A stretch of DNA of 64,000 nucleotides from Aphelocoma coerulescens (taxonomy: Eukaryota > Chordata > Aves > Passeriformes > Corvidae). Where the stretch lies: assembly GCF_041296385.1 (NCBI RefSeq), contig NC_091013.1, positions 68,975,563 through 69,039,562 on the forward strand. The letters run 5' to 3'. The translations under genes and the position numbers were made by a program. Below are positions 36,301 to 47,204 of the stretch, in pieces. Each line of letters starts with the position of its first letter. Positions within the stretch are counted from its first letter, which is position 1. The notes under the pieces are model-generated. The model was not told the DNA's origin, searched no databases, and was given only the letters and a program-made list of their open reading frames with translations.

Positions 36301-39300
36301 CATACAAGAGAACTATGAAACAAATAACAGCTAAAAACAAGTATTCAGTGTGTCTCTTGTCTTACGCAATGGGAAAATACATCCATCCACTATAAACACT
36401 AGAGGACCCAACAAACTTCATAAGATTCAGCTTGAAAGGGCTCTAGAACATCTGAGTAGAAGGGGATGGGTCTGTACTTCCTTCAGTTCACATCTGCCTA
36501 GCACAGTCTGCACAGCTCTTCAGTACAGGAAGATGATCTTGCTCTGGGGAAGCACGTGAGGAAAATTGTAAGATAAAAAGCTTAATCCCAGGAAACAATC
36601 ACTGATGTTGCTGGCTTGTTTCTCATGCTTAAGAGCAGCCCCACAAGCTGCTTCAAGGTTGCTGGCTAAAATATGTACCCACCTCAGTGATCAGAGCCAA
36701 TTTGAGTCATTTGTAGAACTGATGACAAGCAGGTATCCATGCAGACTAATCACGCAGCCAGGTTTCCCAGCAAGGCAGACAACCTTCTGTTGCTTAACTG
36801 TTCTGAACACAGTTAAAGCATTCTCTCTAACTACCTAATTACCTCTCAGACATCCTTACCTCACCCCAGAGAAGACGAAAACGAAGTCAGACCATAGCTT
36901 TTAAACCAATACCTTCCCATAAAGTATCAAGTTGTGCTTTAACCTTTCAATCTTAAGGGAACAATGGCTCTACAATACATCTCCAGCTATAAGAACAGCT
37001 TTCTCAGGACATCAGAGATGGCTACAATATTGTTAGAAATTATCAGTTAAAAATCTTAAGTACACACAGAAAAAACAGGATCATACAGCCAAGTCTCCTG
37101 AAAGTCACAGCACGATAATACGGAAATTGCTAGAATAAGATTAGGGACGTTTGTGCTTGTTCTAATAACAACATTAAAGACCTCTTGAGTTGAACATCAT
37201 GGGTCAAAGATAAAATCCTCAGCACCTTTCGGTTCCAACCTACTCCACCAAGAGCATTGAGTGATCCCTCACAGCTCCTTGGATGTGCTCAGCCTGCTGT
37301 TGTACCAGTAGGTTTTGCCCCAGTACATTTTAACTGGGGAAAGATACTGTGACCTGCCTAGAAGTCAATATTCAGCCTTCGAAATACACATGCTGACGTT
37401 CAACAGACTGATCTTCACAGCAGAGCTAACTGAGCATGATCAGCCTTGACATTTCCAGAACTGCCACAGTTGAAATATTTCCTGAACAAAAACAACCCCA
37501 AACAAACAAAAAAAGGGTTTTATTTGTGGCCATGGTCTACAAGCCACTAAGGATGATGGTCAAGAATTGAGACTGTCTCAGTTTAGGCTGTAATGCTGAT
37601 TACCCTTTACTTATTTCCCACAATATGGCTGTCTTCAAAACGTCTGGTTCTATTTCAAACATCACACACAGGGCTGTGAGCTTTATACCTCTTAGTTTTT
37701 CCATATAGCATAGGCACTACATCAATGAAAACTTAAAGCTTCCTTTTGGGCTGCTTTCATCTCCCTCTTTATAAATCCATCTTCCTGTAAAGCTGATTTT
37801 CAGTACAACTTTTAGTACTCCTAAGTGTTTTTGCATCTGCATTCAAGCACTTCATCTTACTAAAAAAAGCATTATTTCACCTTCATTACTACTTTATGCC
37901 CAACTGCAGCATCTTTTATCCCCTGATCTCAGGTATCATCTGCAGAGAACAGCCCTCGAGGGGTAGGCCAGAGTTAAGTATGGTGATTCACATTGAAGGA
38001 GAGAGGAGGTAACACTCAGTTTTCACCTTGGAAGAGTCAAGGCTCACTCCTGTAACAGCAGTAAGTCTTCTTTCCCTGCTCTGAATAAGACAAAACCAAA
38101 AGGAAGTGAGAATAGAGCAGGAACATGCAAAACGACATTATTACAGACCTCAAGAAGAGACCACTTCAAGATGAGTTTCTTGTGTCTCACAAATTAAAAT
38201 TTAATCCATCTTGCCCAAACTCATTATTAGCATTCACACTGAAGCATTATGTGATTCTTCACCTTAAATACTTAGCTTTTTTTCTTTTACCCTCCTCAGC
38301 CTTGGACCAAAACAATATTCAAGTCAAAAGCTGAGTTGAAAAATAATTACAAAACAAGAAAGCAGATGAAGCACAGTCTTCACATACTATAGCTTTAAAA
38401 AAAAGCCAAAAAGCCTCAGGTACGTTTGTATACCAAGGAACTGAAGCTCTGAGAATGTGAAGTGAAACTGTTGTGATTGCTGTGCAGTTCCAAGCAAAAT
38501 CTAAGAAAGTAAAACTGAACAAAGTGTGGCTTCTAGAAAGACTCCAGATGTTAAAACACTTAGTAAATTCAGACTTCTAGTTTGTTAGATGCACCAAATC
38601 TGTTGGCCCAGGAACATGAGACATGACTGTGGTTATAGACTGTTCATAAGAACAAAACTCATCTCTTCCCCATTACTACTGTAGCATGACCATACAAATA
38701 TCTTTAATCTGCTGTAACACAAGGAAAACATTCCTGCACTTGAGACATTCGGTACTGCTTTGAAAATACCCAACAATAGTTAGCTGCAGTTCAGTGGGCA
38801 CTATTACTTACGAGTCTTATTAACATGGGGTTTCAGAATATCTTATGTTCAGCCTGAAACATCAAACAAGCTTGTATTAATAAGCTGGGTAGACTTAGCA
38901 ACACTTGCTCAGTGCACTCACCATTTCCTTGTGAAACAAGAGACCAAGAAATTCACTGTCTGTTGTATCTAGGCGCCACTGGCACAGCTTTGTGCTGAGA
39001 CACTTTCTTCAAAGGTGACTGCAGGCATGAGGGAAATTCATAGCCCACCTTTAAGACATACATCCACAAGCCATGAAATTCACTGCATGGACAAAATCCA
39101 TGGATCTAGGCCCCCACCACAAAATTAATACCACAGGCATGAGCATGGGATATCTGGTCACTTCTATCATTATCAGTAATGACAAATTCACTTAACTGAT
39201 TAGAAAGTGATTGAAGCAAGAGACCAAGAACTAGACTGAAACTCCAGAACAAGACTGTGCTAGACTGAAATGGAATACTCCTCTCCCTTAAAGGATGTTT

Positions 39301-40404
39301 ACTTCAAGACAAGTGAAGCAGTCATGACCACTACCTCCACTTTGGAGAAATACAAGAGCTTGCACTCCTAGACAGATCCACCAGGCTGCACAGGGAGGAA
39401 TTAAGGGAAAGGAAGTCTTACATACATTGAGGGAATGCCCAAAGCTAAGAGCCTTATGACACACATATTGGCATAATCAGGTTTTAAAATTAAATAAGAG
39501 GCTTGTTAGCTGGTACTTAATATGTCTGCTGAATTGCATGCTGGTGACAAGTGTTAAACCCATTCTTCCTTGGAAACACATAATTAACTGTACAGATTGC
39601 TCTCTTAGGAGGCAGTAAGCCCTGGAAGTTTTAAACTCTTGCAGTAAGAGCACACCTCAGACTTACCTTGCCATTTAGATGAGTGCATTGTACTCCTCTA
39701 CATGTTGACCAATATGACCAACTGATTTTTAAACTACTTTGGACAGGGTTTGTGTTTGAGAGTACACAAGGTAGTGTCCTATTTGGACATTTGGGGTTTT
39801 TTCCAAAGCACTACCTAACAAATAACTGACAGTGGGACACAAGACCATGTAGCAGCTCAGGCTAAGACAGCTAATAGTTCTGACCTTCCCTTCATACATG
39901 CTCACCAGTGCTCTAGTGACATGAGAGCTCATCTCAGACAGCTTTGTTATAATGCCACTCCACACCACAAGCATGACCCAGGAGCCATCTAGATCAACTC
40001 TGCTGTTCCAGTACCTCATAGCTTTTAGCATTGCTCTCTACTGCAGTCTGTTTACCAGTGTATGAAATGCTCCTAAAGCTCTGCCAGCCACAATCTCCCC
40101 TTCCTCCAACTCCCTGCAGAGCAATCCCCTATTTTGTCTCCATAAAGGGAAGTCTTTCACCTCCACGTTGATGATCTTCTACAAACATGTTCAGAGTTCA
40201 TAGACCAATTGCACATAGATGTTCTTGGTCTGATACGGTAAACAAGTAGCAGAAAACAGCTTCTGTTCATGCCCACATGATCTCATCTCATTGAAAAAAG
40301 AACAAACAGGACTACAGCAAATCACCTGTGCCTATGGGGATGTCAGTTTGTGGTGGTTCAAGATCTGCTTTATCCACTCCAGCCAGCTTGTAAGTGCTTA
40401 CAGC

Positions 40405-40462
40405 AATTTAGTAAAAAACAAAACAAATCCCACCAAACAAAACAAACAAATAAAAAACCACT
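40405..40462. repeat. A-rich (CAAA)-type low complexity
   Basis: AAAACAAAACAAATCCCACC followed by AAACAAAACAAACAAATAAA, just past the CCNA1 3' end. A similar short tract lies near 37480-37520. Confidence 0.8.
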
Positions 40463-40541
40463 CGAAAATTTATTCCACTCACTGTTACTGCAGGTATTAA
40501 TTGGAGTCAGAAGATTCACAGAAGCAGAGTGTAATAAGACA

Positions 40542-40547
40542 TTTATT
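40542..40547 (-). terminator. CCNA1: CCNA1 poly(A) signal AATAAA
   Basis: AATAAA on the minus strand, 194 nt past the end of the stop codon; it predicts a short 3' UTR of about 210-220 nt with cleavage near 40520-40530. A second AATAAA at 40469-40474 could serve as an alternative site. The choice between them cannot be settled from sequence alone. Confidence 0.7.
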
Positions 40548-40741
40548 AAAAGTGCTGTCAGTTATGTTAAGAGCTATAGTCTAATATCTATCTTTAAAAA
40601 GGCATCTCATTAAAAAATATTCTCTTAAAAACCATTCTGATCACTATGGTTACAGACACATGACCTGCAGTGCTCTATGAAATGTTAGACCAGCTTTGTT
40701 GATTGGGACAAAGTAACCTTCAAGTCCAGGATCCAGAGTCT

Positions 40742-40793
40742 CTAGCGTAGAGGAAGAACTGCTGGGAGCTCCAGAAGAGACACCTGCAGGTAC
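40742..40793 (-). CDS. CCNA1: CCNA1 coding exon 8 and stop
   Basis: Encodes the last base of K393 and the C-terminus [16 protein letters not shown] followed by TAG, against YLCVSLMEPPAVLLLQ in human cyclin A1. The acceptor is TATTCCAG|GTACCT. The short, family-specific tail confirms cyclin A1 rather than A2. Confidence 0.94.
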
Positions 40794-43700
40794 CTGGAAT
40801 AGAAATGCAGTGACTACAGATATTAGCTTCAGATTTGTCAGCTAAGCTATCAACTGATTGTGCAATACATTGGAGAAGAGAAGCATCATCCTGCAACATT
40901 GCAAACAAAGTTGTTATCCAATGCATCTGCATACTTATGCATCAATCACTTTTCTGGTCAGGAAAGTTTTCCCTCAAGAGGCTGATGGAGGATTCTGTTT
41001 CAGAACTAGAAGCTGACAACTATGAGACAGCTGCAGCGGCCACAGCCCAAGCTGGAAAACCAGAGTCACCCTGTGTTTACAGCCATCCAAGTTACAGAGC
41101 ACTGGCACACTGGTTACTTACTTTGGGTGCTTATACTTCTGCTTAATAGCTTGCAGCTGGCAATGGGGAGCATCAAGGCATGCTTTGTGCAGGTCAGTCA
41201 GGCAAGGCACTATATCATTTAATGAATATCCAGTAAATGCAGAAAGTGTTTCTGGCTGGTCAGATGAGAAAAAAAACAGTGTTACTCTATTGTAGTCAGT
41301 GTCATCTAGAAGATGGGTTTCCTATGGAAGCAGAAACTCTTTTCACTACAGGGCTCACTCTAGATTCTTTAAGCATGAAAAAGATTCAATTGTATTGTGC
41401 CATCAATTTCATCCTAGGTCTTCCTTGGTGCCATGAGATATGACAAGCTCCTTCTGCTCTAAGCACGTGTCATGTCTTCTGGATCTTACTCTGTACTAAA
41501 GCTATTCCTCCAGCACACAAGCTGGAAGGTCTACCAAGGCTTGTGGTAAAGCAGCCAGGCAATGTAACCACTCAACTAGACACATTCAGTCCTCCCCTTC
41601 TCCCAGAAAGACCAGAACTGTATACCTGGGGGTATAGTTTTGGAGATTTGTGAGGCCTTTGGTACAGCCTTGATGTAAGTGAGCAAGACAGTAAAATCCC
41701 TCCTGTTTCAGAGAAGACGCATGATATTTCAAAGTTTACTGAACAGTCATTTATCAGGTCATCTTATTAACTCAAGAACAGCTACTCATCCTAGGATTTC
41801 AGCCTTTAGAACAAGATACTTTGTAGCTACTCCTCCTCCTTCTCAGCTCAGTTCTAATAATAACAAAATGCTTAAGCCATTCGTTAACACAGTTGTTCTT
41901 ACCCAGAATGATCTGTTCACCGTATAGTTTGCTAAACAGTAGGCTGCTGCAGCAATTTGTGAAGGAAGGTACTTCAGAAGAGGATCAGCTTGAAGGAGAC
42001 TCAGTTCTGCAAGATACTGAACAAGAAATCCCAAGTTTTTGAAAAAGAATGAACTTAGCTGGTACAATCAGTCCAATACAGCTAGTATTAAAGTTTGGCA
42101 GTGGTCTCAGTATCATGCACAAAAAAAAGCACAGATTATGTATCTAGTGAGGAGAACTAGCATTCTAGTCCTGTTTACCTTACAGAAGATCCTTTATCAT
42201 GTTTCAGGGGGACAGAAAGACCGTATTTTGCCAAAGTTTAAACAATCTACACTGTAATCTGAAGGTCTGGTCCCATCATCAGTTCTGTCATGATTTTACA
42301 GATAGAGACTTATTCAAGTTTCATAAAAATAACAGACACACTCTTTCCATCCTCTAAGGCTCTTGTTTACATTGGTGGGCCCCACTTGGAGGTCAGGGAT
42401 AAATGGACAGCTCTAAGAAGCACAGTTTGGGGTCTGTTGGAGTAGAGTCATTGTACAATCCTATACCCTTTGCAGACAATCAGGTGGTCAGATGTTTTAC
42501 TGTAAGTTTGCTGTTTCTAAGCACAGTTCCCTACATAGGCAACTCCTATGCAGCTATGCAGGTATATTCTGTGTCACTGTGGAGCAATATGCAGTAGCAC
42601 CAAATCCAGGACACACTTGCTACACAGGCACTGTTGAAAAAACCACCAGATTTCTACCACTTAATTGCCTATTCAGTGAATTACCCCTGACCAGACAAGG
42701 TAGAGCAAACCTAGGATTTCCATAAGGCATTTATCCAGGAGTCTCAGCACACAAGCCACCAGTTTTAGGCCTGTTGCAGAGACAGCTTCATAAAATGCAT
42801 GTAGTCCTCCTTCAAGGATCCCTTCTTCCCTCTCAGTCCCAGAAGGCAGATAGCCCATACCCTTGCAAAGTTCTCTGTCCTCATACAGATTTTACGCCTC
42901 TGAATATACTGAAGGAGGAACTGGTTGATGGTCGGGGCTGTTAGGTCGAAACCCAGCACTTTGAGAAGCAAGTGTTCCATTCTTAGCAGCTGCTTCTTTG
43001 TGTAGGTATCATCTGTTATATAGACAAATTCATCCACATCTGGTGGGTAGATCTCTTCATACTTCCTGAAAAAGGGATATAGAAGCCACATTTGTCGGCT
43101 TTGAAGTTACAGAAAAAGAAAGCTTCGTGCTGGACCCACATCAGGATGAGCATATGACATTACTAAAACTTGTGTAAAGCTCTAACTTTACTTATTCCTC
43201 CAGGCTAGCTAACAATTTAGTTTCAAATTTGGGCAAACATGCTTAGAAGAACCCCAAGTCATCAGTCTAGATAGACACACACTCCCATTGTTAGCTCCCG
43301 AGTAACAGCAAGCATTCAGTGGGAAAGTCTCAGTAACACAACTCACTCCAGACAAACACCCATGCACTCCTAAGCTATTCTGCTTACCCTGTTGACTTAG
43401 AGCAGTTAAAGGCTAACTGTAGCTTGCAAGTCAGTCTATGACAGCCTTACAGGCTAGCAGTTTAACACAGTACTGTTTCTGCTCCTGTTTTATGGTTACA
43501 AGCTTTCTCCAGTACAGTTCTTCACATTCAACATTAAGTGTTTAATTTTAATAGTACCAAAGCAGGCCAAGTTGCTCATCTTGAGACATCATGAAGAGCT
43601 ACCTACTACTGCAACCTTCCTTCCTCAAAATTACGCTACAAGACTAAGCCCAAAAAGAAGTTTCAGATCACCAAGATTTCAGAAGATGAAACACTTACGC

Positions 43701-46410
43701 AGCCAGAAGAATTGCCGCTGTTCCTACGAGCTGCAGCTTCCCTCTGAGGACAGACATGCAGGAAAGAAACCTGTCCAGGAAGTTCACTGCCAAGTACAAA
43801 GTCTCTGTCCGAAGTTTATACTCTTCCCCTACTTCCACCAGCCAGTCTACTAGGATGGCACGCATTCCTGTTGTGATATCTGGCTGCTTCTTCATGTAGT
43901 AGGGCTTGGGCCTAAATCTTACCTGTTTGGAAAGAGTTGAAGAATCAGGATGATCACCCTGAAGAGAACCATGGATTAGCTGAGCTGATGAACATTCTTT
44001 ATACTTACACTAAAAGGAGCAGGGGTTGTCCCCCTGTTAATAAGTACTAACTACAATTCTTGTGCTAGTGGTAGTTATTCCCAGCTAGTGGCATCTCTAG
44101 AAAATAGTATTTCTACACTGAAAAGACAGACTGAAGCTACAGTGTTAGCAGGAGAATAGTAAAACACCTCCTGGACTATGGACAGCCTTTGCCATCAAAC
44201 TGAGCCATTCAGAAGGACCTGAAAATGAACAAATCAGATTTTCCCCCTTCTTCCTATCAGGAGACCTCACTTCACTGCTCTGACACAAGAAGGTAGGAAA
44301 CACTACTACTATATCCAGAGAGCTATTAGTGAGAACACATCAAACTGCTTTAGCATTTTTTCAGCATTCTACTCCCATTTGCAAGAACTCTTCATACCAA
44401 ACAGTCAAGAGATGCTCCCATCATAGGAAATATCAGGGAAGCAGTAATCCTGAAAGAACTTATCACTGACTATATGCTGCCTTAAGAGATGACTTTTACT
44501 ATTTGCTTTCTCTACTTTGTAGTTCAGTGGCAGCCTTGGATCTCTGCAACACTGCAGCCCACCATAGTTACCTATAGCAACTTACTTCAGCCTCTCGGAG
44601 GTACTGATGAATGTCTTCTGCATACTCTCCCACAGCCAGAGTTACAACATCTTCCATGTGATCCTCAGGCTGGGATTGAAAGGATGTGTCCACTACCATA
44701 GGAGAGCCTAACAGGTAATAGGAAGCAGCGAGACATTTGTATAATTAATCTCTTGGCTTTCTCTTGCTATTTTTAGCTCAGAATTGTTGCCCCTCATGTA
44801 GACACAATCCAAGTTAGCTTGTAGTGTTATTTTTTGTAACATAAGCTACTCACTAGCTTACAATTCACAATTCATAACCACCTTACATGCTAGTTGTGCT
44901 ACGGATACCATCTGAGTAGGAACAGGAGTTACCTGAACTCAGATCCAGCAGTAGGTGAATACTGGATGTCATTGCACTAGTATCCAGTTCACAGTGGCTT
45001 AATTCCAGCTCTTCAGACACTTGGCAGCTATAGTTTTCTTTATCTTCTGGGTCATCTACGTAGATAGCAAAGCCTTGGTTTGGTGCAGCACTGACCATGC
45101 AGTTGGGCACTTCATCTTTTCTAGATGAAGGGATGGTGTTTTCAAAGCCAGAGAAGCGCTTGATAACAGCAGTACCCTGAAGCAGAGCACACAGTAACAC
45201 TGTGGGAGGGCAACTCAGGAGGAAAACAGAAAGTATCACTTGTTTTCAAATAGAAAATCACTTTCCTTGCCTAACAGACACCAATAACAGAAGTTCATGG
45301 GAAAAGCCATCAACTACATTTGGTGCCTCTGAAGTACCACTTGTTGCTGTCTTGCTGTGACAGACTCCTCACAGAAAGAATGAGGTGTAGTAAAAGTCAG
45401 GAACCAGGGGAGCAGCATCATATTCAGAGCCTCACACCAAGGAGAACGGGGGCGCTGCTCAGTTCTAATGAGGCTGGGGAGTGCAGTCTGCTCCACATTC
45501 AGTTCTGGAAAGGAGCAGTTTCAAGTGTAGGAAGTTAACAAAAGTGCTCAAGCACTGCCACAGACTTATGAAGAACTTCACCAGCAAGAAGGAACTTCAA
45601 GCAGAGTCAAAAACTGAAGTTTGCATTTTTGAGCTTAAGCATCACAACCCCTAGCACTGTGTGTGACCAGGCTACACAATCCTTCACACCATCTACTCCC
45701 AGTGAGCCATAAGCTGAGTTAGAGGCTTTACACAACCAAAACCAAGAAGAGTTTGTGTACACATACCAGCTGGTATTTTAGGACAGCAAAATAACATTAT
45801 CCCTGCCCCACCAGCAGACTCCAGGAGGGCCCAAGGGACAGAAAGGCAGAAAAGTGACATGTCATTAACTTGGGCTTCTTGAAGGCTCTGGCACCCTGAA
45901 CTGAGCACGGCTAGCCACACAGCAATGAGAGCTCTGGGTCAGTGAACAGCCCTTCCTTAAACCACCCCCTACATTGTAGGGAGTTAAGCGCTCGAGTGTC
46001 CCTTCCAGGATGAATTATTTACACAGAGTACTTCCACGGGGAAGTACCTGCAGGTTAGGACTGAGCGGTTACTAGCAGGGTTTCTCGGGAAACTCACGCT
46101 TAGGAACTGGAGCCGAGTCACCTTCTCACCCCGCCACCCAGGCCTTTGCCGGCAGCCTCGAGAGCAGGTGCGTGCACCGCTCATGCCGGCGGCTGCCAGC
46201 CCAGGGCCGGGCCGGGGAGCTCGGCCCGGGCTCTGCGGGCAGGGTGGCGGCTGTGCCGCCGGCAGCGGGGCTCACCTGGCCGCCGGGCCGCTGCTGCTGC
46301 TGCCCGTTCTCCGTCAGCACCCCCAGCACGGCCCGGCCGCCGCTGCTGCGGGGGGCAGCGGGGCAGGACTCCCGCCGTCCCGCACGGCTCTTCCCTCCGG
46401 TGCGACGCAT
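40742..46410 (-). CDS. CCNA1: Cyclin A1, complete gene of 8 coding exons
   Basis: Regulatory subunit of CDK2/CDK1, in mammals mainly a male germline (meiotic) cyclin, acting in the nucleus. Joining 46410-46276, 45176-44933, 44707-44586, 43922-43699, 43065-42861, 42016-41903, 41255-41122 and 40793-40742 gives 1230 nt, 409 aa plus TAG, with intact phase and GT-AG introns of 225-1099 bp. Visible: D-box from R26 ([10 protein letters not shown]), KEN at 91-93, MRAIL patch at 187-191 with W194, first cyclin fold about 155-280, K243 and E272 matching the CDK-contact Lys/Glu of cyclin A2, second fold about 284-393. The segments [20 protein letters not shown] and FLLQY favour A1 over A2. The start is the first in-frame ATG; the frame is open upstream but has no earlier ATG. 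Human isoforms of 465 and 421 aa have longer N-termini. No frameshift or stop seen, so it should be functional. Confidence 0.96.
41122..41255 (-). CDS. CCNA1: CCNA1 coding exon 7
   Basis: Encodes residues 349-392 plus two bases of K393. [19 protein letters not shown] aligns with PETLAAFTGYSLSEIVPCL of human cyclin A1; the end reads [10 protein letters not shown] against AIREKYKASK. The acceptor is TGACCAG|CCAGAA and the donor AA|GTAAGT. It has no ATG of its own and was found by homology and phase. Confidence 0.95.
41903..42016 (-). CDS. CCNA1: CCNA1 coding exon 6 (cyclin fold 2)
   Basis: Encodes residues 311-348 ([20 protein letters not shown] through NYTVNRSFW), in phase 0 at both ends. The acceptor is CTTGTTCAG|TATCTT and the donor TGG|GTAAGA. 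It aligns with YVAELSLLEADPFLKYLPSL of human cyclin A1. Confidence 0.96.
42861..43065 (-). CDS. CCNA1: CCNA1 coding exon 5 (CDK-contact region)
   Basis: Encodes the last base of A242 and residues 243-310. It contains [19 protein letters not shown] and [15 protein letters not shown]243 and E272 are 29 residues apart, the same spacing as K266 and E295 of human cyclin A2, which contact the CDK. The acceptor is TTTTTCAG|GAAGTA. The donor is AGG|GTATGG, a weaker GTATG type. Confidence 0.97.
43699..43922 (-). CDS. CCNA1: CCNA1 coding exon 4 (cyclin fold 1, MRAIL patch)
   Basis: Encodes residues 168-241 plus two bases of A242. The acceptor is CCAAACAG|GTAAGA and the donor GC|GTAAGT. It includes [20 protein letters not shown], which holds the MRAIL hydrophobic patch that binds RxL motifs in substrates and CDK inhibitors. 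The rest is the most conserved part of the first cyclin fold. Confidence 0.97.
44586..44707 (-). CDS. CCNA1: CCNA1 coding exon 3
   Basis: Encodes the rest of G127 through E167. It is too short and lacks a start codon, so it does not stand out as an open frame; I found it by phase and homology. [15 protein letters not shown] aligns with SPMLVDSSLLSQSED of human, and [14 protein letters not shown] is the N-terminal helix before the cyclin fold. The donor is GAA|GTAAGT. Confidence 0.94.
44933..45176 (-). CDS. CCNA1: CCNA1 coding exon 2
   Basis: Encodes residues 46-126 plus the first base of G127. The acceptor is TGCTTCAG|GGTACT and the donor TCAG|GTAACT. This is the acidic linker between the D-box and the cyclin fold. 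[12 protein letters not shown] aligns with KQGFDIYMDELE of human cyclin A1, and a KEN motif follows at residues 91-93. Confidence 0.93.
46276..46410 (-). CDS. CCNA1: CCNA1 coding exon 1
   Basis: Encodes residues 1-45 and ends in phase 0 at a donor reading CAG|GTGAGC. It contains the destruction box (R26 to N35), which aligns with RTVLGLLTANGQ of human cyclin A1. The N-terminal 25 residues are Arg/Ser/Pro-rich and poorly conserved, so the start rests on being the first in-frame ATG. Its context is moderate (G at -3, C at +4). The exon lies wholly inside the CpG island. Confidence 0.85.
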
Positions 46411-46470
46411 CGCCCCGACGTCGGTACCTTTCGGAGGAGAGAAAAATCCACAGAAATAAAATGAAGTCGT

Positions 46471-46486
46471 GGGGGGGGGGGGGGGG
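46471..46486. repeat. G16 homopolymer in CCNA1 5' region
   Basis: Sixteen consecutive G on the plus strand, read as C16 in the CCNA1 transcript if it is in the 5' UTR. It lies 61 nt upstream of the start codon, inside the CpG island. Length polymorphism and sequencing error are likely here. Confidence 0.9.
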
Positions 46487-47204
46487 AAATAATAACAGTA
46501 ATAAAAAATCCTCTGAACCACCAAGGCAACCCCTTCCTCCCGCCCGCCCCGCGGGATGACGGGTCGCCCACCGCGCTGCCCGGCTCCGCTCGCCACCGGA
46601 CCACGGAGGGACTCGGCCGCCCTGCACCGCACAGCGCCGCCCAGGCCGCCCGCCGCCCCTCTGTAGGCGCGGCCGCTGCAGGCGGCGGCTGTTGGCCTTG
46701 GCCGGTTGGCAGCCCGGCGGCTCAACCCCCGGCGCGCCGCCCCGCCGGCCGCGGGTCGCCATGGTGACCCCGGCGGGGCCCGGGCACGGCCCGCCCCGCG
46801 CAGCGCCCGCGGAGCGCAGGCTGCCAGGGCCGCCCGGCCCGGAGCCGCTGTGGCCGCGCACCGGCTGCGCTGCCAACGCGCGGAGCGCAAGGAGGGGATG
46901 TGCAAGCGACAGCAGCGGCTTTGGGGGAACAGCTGAGCTCGGACGTCTCTCCTTAAAAAAGGACGAGCGAGAAAAAGGAGCTTTTAGTTCGTTTAAGGGG
47001 GTTTGTCTCCCATGATAAGTCCAAGACAAGGGATAGCTAGGTGCCAACCTGGCTGTGCTGTTACATGGCTAAACAGTTCTCAGCTGCCAACACAGGAAAC
47101 ACGGCGGTTCATTCAGTCAAACCATCAAAGTTTGACACCAGTGATGTGGATAGTGATACAAGCAGCACACGTGCTCCGTTTTTGGGAAGGCTGTGGCTAT
47201 GCTG

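Larger units (their letters stand above)
30521..40541. other. Intergenic, near 3' flank of CCNA1; no gene seen
   Basis: About 10 kb of AT-rich sequence with only short frames. It includes two tandem duplications and a TTGATTAATTAA-rich possible conserved element at 32680-32790. Confidence 0.55.
46130..46990 (-). promoter_or_regulatory. CCNA1: CpG-island promoter of CCNA1
   Basis: About 860 bp of very GC- and CpG-rich sequence in an otherwise AT-rich window, covering coding exon 1 and its upstream side. CCGCCC boxes (Sp1/KLF type) are visible at 46540-46545, 46544-46549, 46637-46642, 46646-46651, 46653-46658 and 46791-46796, and a CREB/ATF half site TGACG near 46556. No convincing TATA box is seen. 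The human CCNA1 promoter is also described as TATA-less with GC boxes and controlled by methylation. The transcription start is probably between about 46430 and 46760 but cannot be fixed. Divergent transcription to the right is possible. Confidence 0.85.

Noticed and set aside
40720..40932. 70-codon minus-strand frame over CCNA1 exon 8
   Set aside because: Wrong frame; the correct frame across the acceptor at 40793 gives the cyclin A1 C-terminus.
42673..42858. Frame overlapping the end of CCNA1 exon 5
   Set aside because: Read-through past the exon 5 donor at 42860; intronic sequence.
40742..46410. Assignment as cyclin A2 rather than A1
   Set aside because: The fold-1 sequence ([13 protein letters not shown]), the FLLQY segment, YLAELSLL and the C-terminal tail all match A1 rather than A2.
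46126..47047. Frames of up to 288 codons across the CpG island, both strands
   Set aside because: GC-rich DNA lacks stop codons by composition. Only the part from 46410 to 46276 in one minus-strand frame is supported, as CCNA1 exon 1.
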